Source: Bacillus sonorensis NBRC 101234 = KCTC 13918 (GTDB lineage: Bacteria > Bacillota > Bacilli > Bacillales > Bacillaceae). From it: a stretch of 50,711 bases of DNA. The notes under the pieces are model-generated. The model was not told the origin of the DNA and made no database searches. It saw only the letters and a program-made list of their open reading frames with translations. The stretch lies in contig NZ_BCVZ01000025.1 of NCBI RefSeq assembly GCF_001592005.1, forward strand, positions 1 through 50,711, in the 5' to 3' direction. A program made the position numbers and the translations under genes. Numbering within the stretch: position 1 is the first letter of the stretch; every line of letters begins with the position of its first letter. Shown piece by piece: positions 41,155 through 47,190 of this stretch.

Positions 41155-41266
41155 TCGAAAAATCCTCCTTAAAATTGATCACATCCTTATCATTTTCATC
41201 TTGTCAAAAAAGATGTAAGGAATTTTTAGGATGAAGGAGACGCAGGTGACCCGTTTTAAGAAATTA

Positions 41267-41294
41267 AAAAAGAGCCGTTTTCTGCGGCTCTTTT
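41267..41294. terminator. Bidirectional terminator
   Basis: AAAAAGAGCCG ... CGGCTCTTTT with loop TTTTCTG, downstream of the 74-residue protein gene (- strand). Confidence 0.85.
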
Positions 41295-41378
41295 ACTACA
41301 TGCTCCTCATCATTAAGATTCTATTATGCAGGGAGATATTGATGATTGACATCGAGCGGTATACGGCCGGTCCCTGTC

Positions 41379-41603
41379 CTAAACGCGCTCTCCCTTATCA
41401 TCCCAATGAACCGTCACATCATTCGAATGAATATGAAGTTCAGCTTTCGTGTCAAAATGAACGACAAAGCCGCTAATCCGTCCAAAAAACTTGTTTTTTT
41501 CTTCAATCCTTATCACCGTGCCGCCTTTAAAATGTAAAGAATGGCACGGCTCCCCCACAATATAGGTGTCAGAATGAACAGTGATTGACTTAATAGACTT
41601 CAT
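41379..41603 (-). CDS. Small beta-rich protein, unrecognised
   Basis: The product is 74 residues (MKSIKSITVHSDTYIVGEPC ... TVHWDDKGERV). It alternates polar and hydrophobic residues as in a small beta-barrel (GGTVIRIEEKNKFFGRISGF, ELHIHSNDVTVHW). ATG 41603 has AGGAGG 8 nt upstream; the opening to 41624 includes the site itself. No family recognised, no partner gene nearby. Monocistronic with a downstream terminator. Confidence 0.75.
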   Translation of the reverse strand: MKSIKSITVHSDTYIVGEPCHSLHFKGGTVIRIEEKNKFFGRISGFVVHFDTKAELHIHSNDVTVHWDDKGERV

Positions 41604-41812
41604 CTCATTCCTCCTAAAGCCCATCTCCTCTTATTTTGACAACATGATGTGATCTCTGAAGGAAATATGTTCGCATACTCCATTTATGGTGCCGGTCTTT
41701 TTTGAAAATGAAGCTGTGTTGATTAAAGCTTACACACGTGTAATCAAAATGTAAGGAAAACCGATAGTTCCAGCCGCCGGTTTAAAGTATGATTTGTTCG
41801 AGGTGATGAATC

Positions 41813-42172
41813 ATGAAATGGTTTCTAGGAATGATTGCGGCGATCTTGATCATGTTCGCAGGCGGATATTTTTTCTTCTCTTCTTATTATTCCACAGAAG
41901 ATTATTATGTGAAAATTAAAACAGATCCGGAAGTCGTCAAAGAGAAGGCGAGCGACGGGTACACTGATATAACTTATAACTATGATGTTACCGGTTATGA
42001 TAAAACAGGAAAACCTAAGAAACTGAGGCTTTCTTCCCGAGATAAAATGAAAAAGGGTCAATATTATATCATTCATTGGGAAAATAGAAGAGAAATCATT
42101 TCAAGCAAAGAGCATATAAGTGAGAAGGAAATCAATCAGGATATTGTGAAAAAATTAAATACGCGGGAATAG
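41813..42172 (+). CDS. YxeA-family protein (DUF1093)
   Basis: The 119-residue protein has an N-terminal signal anchor (WFLGMIAAILIMFAGGYFFF) and an OB-fold-like extracellular domain. YxeA features: TEDYYVKIKT, a Tyr-rich YNYDVTGYDKTGKPKKLRLS and QYYIIHWENRREIISSKEHI. In this family exported YxeA proteins are often next to bacitracin/lantibiotic transporters; none is adjacent here. GAGGTGATGA precedes ATG 41813. Two hairpins follow. Confidence 0.8.
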   Translation: MKWFLGMIAAILIMFAGGYFFFSSYYSTEDYYVKIKTDPEVVKEKASDGYTDITYNYDVTGYDKTGKPKKLRLSSRDKMKKGQYYIIHWENRREIISSKEHISEKEINQDIVKKLNTRE

Positions 42173-42222
42173 CAATGAGCCGCAATGCGGGAAACTTCTT
42201 TTCAAGAAGTCAGCCGCAAATC

Positions 42223-42245
42223 AGCCCTTTTGAAGGGCTTTTCTT
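42223..42245 (+). terminator. Terminator of the yxeA-like gene
   Basis: AGCCCTT-TTG-AAGGGCT followed by TTTCTTAT. Confidence 0.8.
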
Positions 42246-42267
42246 ATAGGCACCAAAAAGTGCCTAT
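42246..42267. promoter_or_regulatory. Dyad upstream of the SDR gene, possible operator
   Basis: Perfect ATAGGCAC-CAAAAA-GTGCCTAT directly after the terminator. An AAAAGTGC element is repeated 13-14 bp later (AAAAGTGCGTACTT). Such GTGC/GTAC elements resemble MarR/HxlR-type sites; the regulator is unknown. Confidence 0.45.
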
Positions 42268-42376
42268 ATAACTGAAAAGTGCGTACTTCCATATTGCACC
42301 TTTCTGTTGCATCATGATAATAGAACGTGTTTAAGTTGTTCATAAATAAGAGGAAACAAAGACGGAGGGATGTATC

Positions 42377-43171
42377 ATGAAACTGAACTTGCAAGGCAAA
42401 ACAGCATTGGTGACAGGGTCCACATCAGGAATCGGCAAAGCGATCGCTGCTTCGCTGGCCGATGAAGGCGCCTCTGTCATCATCAATGGACGCCGGGAAG
42501 AAAAAGTCAATCAAACGATAGACGAATTGAAAGAACAATACCCTGAGGCCGTTCTTTATCCTGCCGCTTTTGATCTTGGCACGGAAAAAGGATGCAACGC
42601 ACTATTTGAAGCATTTCCCCATGTTGACATTTTGGTCAATAATTTAGGAATTTTTGAACCGGCTGAATACTTTGATATTCCGGATGAAGAGTGGTTCCGC
42701 TTTTTCGAAGTGAATATTATGAGCGGAGTAAGGCTCTCACGCAAGTATTTGCACAGCATGATAGAGAAAAAGGAAGGCCGGGTCATCTTCATTGCAAGTG
42801 AAGCTGCGGTTATGCCGTCTCAGGAAATGGCGCATTACAGTGCAACGAAAACCATGCAGCTTTCCATTTCCAGAAGCTTGGCAGAGCTTGCGACCGGCAC
42901 AAATGTCACCGTTAATACCGTTATGCCGGGCTCAACCTTGACGGAGGGGGTTGAGGCGATGCTGCATTCTCTCTACCCTGGCGAAAATCTGACGGTTGAG
43001 GAAGCGGAGAAGCGGTTTATGAAGGAAAACCGCCCGACTTCCATTATCCAAAGGCTGATCCGGCCGGAAGAAATCGCCCATTTTGTCACGTTTTTATGCA
43101 GCCCGCTTTCTTCAGCGATCAATGGCGCCGCATTACGGGCGGATGGCGGATTGGTCCGCAGCGTTTTTTAA
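42377..43171 (+). CDS. SDR-family oxidoreductase, YvrD-like
   Basis: The 264-residue classical SDR has TGSTSGIGKAIA (14-25), a cofactor-specific NGRREEK loop (NADP), NNLGIFEPA in place of NNAG, and catalytic Ser in FIASEAAV with YSATK. The C-terminus SSAINGAALRADGGLVRSVF resembles 3-oxoacyl reductases. It looks like B. subtilis YvrD (263 residues); substrate unknown. ACGGAGGG precedes ATG 42377. Possible operator dyads lie in the 130 bp upstream. Confidence 0.88.
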   Translation: MKLNLQGKTALVTGSTSGIGKAIAASLADEGASVIINGRREEKVNQTIDELKEQYPEAVLYPAAFDLGTEKGCNALFEAFPHVDILVNNLGIFEPAEYFDIPDEEWFRFFEVNIMSGVRLSRKYLHSMIEKKEGRVIFIASEAAVMPSQEMAHYSATKTMQLSISRSLAELATGTNVTVNTVMPGSTLTEGVEAMLHSLYPGENLTVEEAEKRFMKENRPTSIIQRLIRPEEIAHFVTFLCSPLSSAINGAALRADGGLVRSVF

Positions 43172-43196
43172 AACCTCTCCTGCCGGGAGGGGTTTT
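43172..43196 (+). terminator. Terminator of the SDR gene
   Basis: AACCTCTCC-TGCC-GGGAGGGGTT followed by TTTTCTTC, right after the stop codon. Confidence 0.88.
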
Positions 43197-43290
43197 TTCT
43201 TCTGCCGCTTCCCTCCCCGCAATACTTCAGAGCTCCCGAAAAACTTCCGCATGCCTCTGTCTCAAGATTCCGGCTGCTTTCTTCTTCACA

Positions 43291-44124
43291 TCACGATAAA
43301 ACCTTTTTCCAATGATCGGGAATCCGCAAAGACGGCGGTAATTTTGTATGAATGTCGCCTTTCGCCGCATTGACCTGCGCTTGCGTCAGAAAAATGCTTC
43401 CGGTAAGATTAGCGCCGCTAAGGTCTGCATCCCGCAGGTCCGCGCCGATAAAATCAGCCATTCTTACATCACAATTTCTCAGATCGGCAGCTATCAATAG
43501 CGCTCCTCTCAGGTTTGCTCCCCTAAGGTCTGCTCCTTTTAGCTTGGCGCCGATGAGACTGCTGCCCCGGCCGATTTTTTTCGGCCGGTTTTTATGTACA
43601 GCTTTGGCACGCACTAGCTCGCTTGTACGCAAAAGCAAGTCATTTACCTTTGCCCGATGTTCATGTACGTCCAAATTCAAAATTGATTCCTTACTCTGTC
43701 TGGTCAGATTCTCTGTCTCTTCAAAGACGGCGACCAGATCGCGATGAATGGATTGAGCGGCATCTATTGAAAGCGCTTCTTTTATATACCAAAGCATTTC
43801 GTGAAGCTGCTGCATAATGGGAAATACTGCAAACATTTCGTTAGCTGATGACGTGTCATGCCGCCAGTCATGCCCTTCAAACGTAACTTGAGACACCTTT
43901 TGTCCGGCGCCAAAGCATTCATAGGCGGCACAGCCTCGAAACCCTTTTTCTCGAAGATCCTGATGTATTGCACAGTGAAAATTGGATTGCAGGTTGCGGC
44001 AGGGCGTCCCCCCGTCTTTGTCAAACGCAAAATCCGCAGATTTCGCATACGGCAAAGCTACACAGCATAGTCCAAAACAATTGCTGCAATCGGCGCGCAA
44101 ATCATTTGGCATCATGTCGTTCAT
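43291..44124 (-). CDS. YkgJ-like Cys cluster fused to pentapeptide repeats
   Basis: The 277-residue cytoplasmic protein has two parts. Residues 1-75 carry a Cys-rich metal site (DCSNCFGLCC, GTPCRNLQSNFHCAIH, GCAAYECF), like the YkgJ-type Zn/Fe-binding family. After a helical linker, residues 183-250 form pentapeptide repeats (LIGAKLKGADLRGANLRGAL, ADLRNCDVRMADFIGADLRD) that fold as a right-handed beta helix. The same architecture is known in Bacillus and Streptomyces but has no set role. ATG 44124 has AGAGGGAG upstream. Monocistronic. Confidence 0.83.
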   Translation of the reverse strand: MNDMMPNDLRADCSNCFGLCCVALPYAKSADFAFDKDGGTPCRNLQSNFHCAIHQDLREKGFRGCAAYECFGAGQKVSQVTFEGHDWRHDTSSANEMFAVFPIMQQLHEMLWYIKEALSIDAAQSIHRDLVAVFEETENLTRQSKESILNLDVHEHRAKVNDLLLRTSELVRAKAVHKNRPKKIGRGSSLIGAKLKGADLRGANLRGALLIAADLRNCDVRMADFIGADLRDADLSGANLTGSIFLTQAQVNAAKGDIHTKLPPSLRIPDHWKKVLS

Positions 44125-44318
44125 GTTCTCTCCCTCTTTCCTGGGGAACCTTTAATAGCTTCAGGTTCAATCATTCTCTTAAATTATATATGAAATATTC
44201 ACTTTGTATATCGTTTTTTCAGAGAGCCTAAAAGGGCATGACCATCACTCTATGTGCCGATCACAAGCAGCATATGCCGGTAAAACGCCTGTTTTCATGA
44301 TCTGTTTCAAATGCACAA

Positions 44319-44345
44319 ACTCTTTCGTTGAAATGACATAGAATA
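44319..44345 (+). promoter_or_regulatory. Sigma-K promoter of the cotC-like gene
   Basis: AC (44319-44320), 16-bp spacer, CATAGAATA (44337-44345), a match to AC-N16-CATAnnnTA, 33 bp before the start codon. Confidence 0.75.
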
Positions 44346-44377
44346 AAAGCGATAAGAGAGAAAGGAGGGAAACGAAT

Positions 44378-44587
44378 ATGAGCTATTACGAATATGATAA
44401 AAAGCACGAGGATTACTTCTGGTTCAAGTGCAAGAAAGTGTATTTTGATCATTGTAAGAAACACGATGATCATAAGAAATATTATGAGTATGATCATGAC
44501 AAAAAGTTTGACTACGACTACGACAAAAAACATGATTACGACAAATATTATTTTAAGTGTTTTGATCCTTGTAAGAAGCATTACTAG
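44378..44587 (+). CDS. CotC/CotU-like spore outer-coat protein
   Basis: The 69-residue protein is made almost wholly of Tyr, Asp, Lys and His: MSYYEYDKKHEDYFWF, KYYEYDHDKKFDYDYDKKH, CFDPCKKHY. This is the composition and end (KKHY) of B. subtilis CotC (66 residues) and CotU, mother-cell coat proteins that assemble through CotE and cross-link via Tyr. It differs by extra Cys residues (CKK, HCKK, CFDPC). AAAGGAGGG precedes ATG 44378; a sigma-K promoter lies just upstream. An ORF on the opposite strand is only its shadow. Confidence 0.82.
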   Translation: MSYYEYDKKHEDYFWFKCKKVYFDHCKKHDDHKKYYEYDHDKKFDYDYDKKHDYDKYYFKCFDPCKKHY

Positions 44588-44769
44588 AACAAATACAATG
44601 GCCTCCCCTGTCTGCTGCAAAGCGTGAGGCGCACTTTTGAAATCCCTCATATTATGCCGGGGGATGGCCATCTCTTTTGAGGAGGGTGCATCAGCGCCCT
44701 CTTTTTCCCTTCTTTTCCCGGAAGTTTATGAAAGGCGCATTCGGTCTCTTGCCGGACACCCCCCGCGCC

Positions 44770-44795
44770 AAAAAGCACCCCGAAGGGTGCTTTTT
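44770..44795. terminator. Bidirectional terminator between the cotC-like gene and cotD
   Basis: AAAAAGCACCC-CGAA-GGGTGCTTTTT, perfect, between convergent coat genes. Confidence 0.93.
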
Positions 44796-44826
44796 CCGTC
44801 CGCATATTTATGCTTCCGAAGAGCCG

Positions 44827-45063
44827 TTACCAGTAGCCTTTATGATCACACGGCTTCCCGCAATGGGAATGATGGTGCGTGACTGGATCATATTTGGAAT
44901 AAGAAGTAGGATAGTAATGAACATGTTCATATTTATGGTGATTCACATTCGTCACATGCTGTGGGTGAATATGAGGAACGATTGTTTTAGAAAACGAATG
45001 ATTCTCACAGTACTTGGTAGGATGGACAACAGGCCGAGCTACATTTGGTCTGCAATGGTACAT
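44827..45063 (-). CDS. cotD: CotD, inner spore coat protein
   Basis: The 78-residue His/Pro-rich protein is a clear CotD: MYHCRPNVARPVVHPTKYCE, HSFSKTIVPHIHPQHVTNVN, KYEHVHYYPTSYSKYDPVTH, ending CGKPCDHKGYW. CotD of B. subtilis is 75 residues, sits in the inner coat and is made in the mother cell under sigma-K and GerE. AAAGGGAG precedes ATG 45063. The sigma-K promoter lies 41-68 bp upstream. Confidence 0.95.
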   Translation of the reverse strand: MYHCRPNVARPVVHPTKYCENHSFSKTIVPHIHPQHVTNVNHHKYEHVHYYPTSYSKYDPVTHHHSHCGKPCDHKGYW

Positions 45064-45103
45064 GAGCACTCTCCCTTTCTGTCTTTTAATACTTTTACAT
45101 TAT

Positions 45104-45131
45104 TAAACTATGTGGAATAGTGATAATCTGT
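45104..45131 (-). promoter_or_regulatory. Sigma-K promoter of cotD
   Basis: On the - strand AC (45131-45130), 17-bp spacer, CATAGTTTA (45112-45104), a full match to CATAnnnTA. Confidence 0.78.
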
Positions 45132-45384
45132 ACTAGTATAAAAAACCAAACTCACTATCGCTTTTTATCGTTTTCCGCTCTATTTCCATGAATCAATCCA
45201 TAGTGTAGCACAACGGTGGATATCTATTTCTCACGATGATCCATGCGGCATTGGCGCGATAAAAAACGGAGAAATGCAGATGATGATTGATTTCCTTAAG
45301 ACTGATACAGGAATTGACATCTTCTGCTGTGTTCTGCATGTTATAATGGCATTAAAAAGCGTTGTATTGAAACGGAGTGGTATT

Positions 45385-46008
45385 ATGGACTTTCTATCAG
45401 CAGCTTCTTTTTTAGGAGCGTCAATATTGCTCACCATCATGCCTGGTCCAGACAATCTGTTCGTTTTGGCTCAAAGCATATCGAATGGGAAATACGCGGG
45501 AATTTCAACCGCCTTTGGGCTCTGTACAGGACTAATTGTACATATTTCTGCCGCAGCAATCGGAATTTCAGCGCTTATTTACAAATCCGCTCTTGCCTTC
45601 ACACTGGTGAAATACGCGGGTGCGGCTTACTTGCTGTATTTAGCCTATCAGTCATTTCGGGAAAAAAGCACCGGCGTTCACCTTGAAGATAAAACATCAT
45701 TAAGCTATCAATCGCTATATCAAAAAGGGATTATTATGAATCTGTTAAATCCAAAGGTTTCATTATTTTTCCTTGCTTTTTTACCGCAATTTATAAATGA
45801 TGGGGCCGGTTCTGTATCCAAACAAATGCTGATATACGGACTGATCTTCTTGATTCAGGCTTTGATCATCTTTGCCCTCATCAGCCTATTTGCCGGGAAA
45901 CTCGGAGATGTATTGCGAAAACGTCCGTCACTATCGAAAAAGATAAATTTGATACAAGGAACTTTGTTTGCGCTGATCGGTCTTAAAATTGCGTTCAGCC
46001 AAAAATAA
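45385..46008 (+). CDS. LysE/RhtB-family exporter
   Basis: The 207-residue membrane protein has six helices and family motifs ILLTIMPGPDNLFVLAQSIS (helix 1), GLCTGLIVHISAAAIGISAL, KYAGAAYLLYLAYQSFR and NLLNPKVSLFFLAFLPQFI. RhtB/LysE proteins export amino acids such as homoserine, threonine, leucine or lysine; the substrate cannot be told. GGAG lies 7 nt before ATG 45385, so the longer opening from 45274 is not used. An extended -10 (TGTTATAAT, 45339-45347) is close upstream. Confidence 0.9.
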   Translation: MDFLSAASFLGASILLTIMPGPDNLFVLAQSISNGKYAGISTAFGLCTGLIVHISAAAIGISALIYKSALAFTLVKYAGAAYLLYLAYQSFREKSTGVHLEDKTSLSYQSLYQKGIIMNLLNPKVSLFFLAFLPQFINDGAGSVSKQMLIYGLIFLIQALIIFALISLFAGKLGDVLRKRPSLSKKINLIQGTLFALIGLKIAFSQK

Positions 46009-46046
46009 AAAAGGTGTGCAGTTGAAAAAGGCTGCACACCTTTTTT
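46007..46046. terminator. Terminator of the LysE-family gene
   Basis: Perfect 15-bp stem AAAAAAGGTGTGCAG / CTGCACACCTTTTTT with a 10-nt loop. Confidence 0.93.
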
Positions 46047-46852
46047 GACGGCTTACGGCTGATAAAATCCAACATGTTTTCCCCTTTCTGTCAAACCGGT
46101 CTCGGAAAGCCCAGTTATCCCAGATGCCGTACACCTCTCCGTTAAGATATTTGACTTCATTGAAGTGATCCTCGTATTGTTGGCTTAAATGAAATACCAT
46201 AACATTATAACGGAGTAAAAGGCAGACTCCATCATGTTTTTGACAAAACCGCTTCGATTTGCGTTTTGCACAACTGTATCTCGAATTGAATTTGCTATGC
46301 CAAGGACGTCAAGATTCAACAGCAGCGGCGCTGGGCTTTAGCTGTTGAAGATTGATCGCTTCTTTAGCTGTCGGTATTGATGAGACAGTATGGTCAGTCT
46401 CTTTTTCTTCAGCATGGGCAAAAATCGGCAGACAGAAAGAAGCGATCAAACAGATGCGCTTTTAAACGGGAGCGTTAGATCAATAAGCAAATAACAGAAT
46501 AGCTTGTTTCTTGCTCTATCCCCCTTTCCTTGAGTCAAGTATACAAAGTTTCCAATTTGGAATAATGATGCAAAACGGGTGTTTTCTGATCAGACGGAAA
46601 TCATCACAGCGGAAGAAAGAAAAAATATAACGCGGGACAGATCGATAGGTCTTATCAATCAATTGGGCCTTTTTTGATAAAATGAATAGTGCATTTACTT
46701 CTGTCGGGAGCTTTAATTCAACATCGCTTTCAGCATGATCAAAATGATTCATTTTCAATCATGTAAGAGAGGATCGTTTACGTAAATGGAAACTGATGCG
46801 AACGCTTAATATCAAGATAGAAAAACAGTATATTTGAATGATATATTTTGAA
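46047..46852. other. 800-bp gap with gene remnants
   Basis: No intact gene recognised. On the - strand three pieces look coding: 46060-46200 (EVYGIWDNWAFRDRFDRKGK), 46309-46449 (a short secreted-like peptide, listed separately) and 46560-46750 (FDHAESDVELKLPTEVNALF). None has a ribosome site and none is recognised. The stretch probably contains one or more decayed genes. Confidence 0.45.
46309..46449 (-). CDS. Possible small secreted peptide or remnant
   Basis: From TTG 46449 the frame reads IASFCLPIFAHAEEKETDHT, then VSSIPTAKEAINLQQLKPSA, AAVES and TGA: a signal-peptide-like start with AHA cleavage, and a short polar tail. The codons just upstream (KRICL) continue the basic-hydrophobic signal pattern but are preceded by TAA, so the true start codon may have been lost. 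Not recognised. A 9-bp dyad TTCAACAGC / GCTGTTGAA overlaps the 3' end. Confidence 0.3.
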   Translation of the reverse strand: MIASFCLPIFAHAEEKETDHTVSSIPTAKEAINLQQLKPSAAAVES

Positions 46853-46885
46853 ATGGTGTACTTTCACCATATGATATGTTATAAT
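46853..46885 (+). promoter_or_regulatory. Promoter with dyad for the S14 gene
   Basis: -10 TATAAT (46880-46885) without a good -35; in its place, a perfect dyad ATGGTG-TACTTT-CACCAT (46853-46870). The dyad could be a repressor or activator site. Confidence 0.6.
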
Positions 46886-46953
46886 GAATGTTTTAAAGAA
46901 TCCTTAACATCTTTTGTTTATATACATCATCATGATTAAAGGAGGGAAAAACA

Positions 46954-47139
46954 ATGGCTAAAACATCTATGATCGTCAAACAAAAGCGTGAGCAAAAGTT
47001 TAAAGTCCGGGAATATACACGCTGTGAACGGTGCGGCAGACCGCATTCTGTCATTCGCAAGTTTAAACTTTGCCGGATTTGTTTCCGCGAGCTTGCCTAT
47101 AAAGGACAGATTCCCGGTATAAAAAAAGCGAGCTGGTAA
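46954..47139 (+). CDS. rpsN: Ribosomal protein S14, zinc-binding type, stand-alone copy
   Basis: The 61-residue protein is a type Z (Zn-containing) S14: [20 protein letters not shown] gives CxxC-x12-CxxC, and the ends MAKTSM and PGIKKASW match the spc-operon S14 of Bacillus. It binds 16S rRNA in the 30S head. The gene here stands alone, far from any ribosomal operon in the window. In B. subtilis the second S14 (RpsNB/YhzA) is the zinc-free 89-residue type, so a solitary zinc-type copy is unusual. Differences from the usual S14 ([16 protein letters not shown]) suggest a paralogue. AAAGGAGGG precedes ATG 46954. Confidence 0.92.
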   Translation: MAKTSMIVKQKREQKFKVREYTRCERCGRPHSVIRKFKLCRICFRELAYKGQIPGIKKASW

Positions 47140-47150
47140 CACTCGCTTTC

Positions 47151-47181
47151 GCCAGCCTTGCCGATAAGGCTGGCTTTTTTT
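47151..47181 (+). terminator. Terminator of the S14 gene
   Basis: GCCAGCCTT-GCCGAT-AAGGCTGGC followed by TTTTTTT. A second small dyad (AAAGCGAG / CTCGCTTT, 47126-47149) overlaps the S14 stop. Confidence 0.93.
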
Positions 47182-47190
47182 ATTGCTGAT

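Noticed and set aside
41231..41537. Two overlapping + strand ORFs
   Set aside because: They cross a terminator hairpin and are antisense to the 74-residue protein gene; no ribosome sites.
44261..44671. 136-residue hydrophobic ORF on the - strand
   Set aside because: Exact antisense shadow of the cotC-like gene; its hydrophobic runs are the complement of the Lys/Asp/Tyr codons.
45931..46200. 89-residue - strand ORF
   Set aside because: Its second half is antisense to the LysE gene and its terminator, and no ribosome site precedes the ATG; at most the first 50 codons are a gene remnant.
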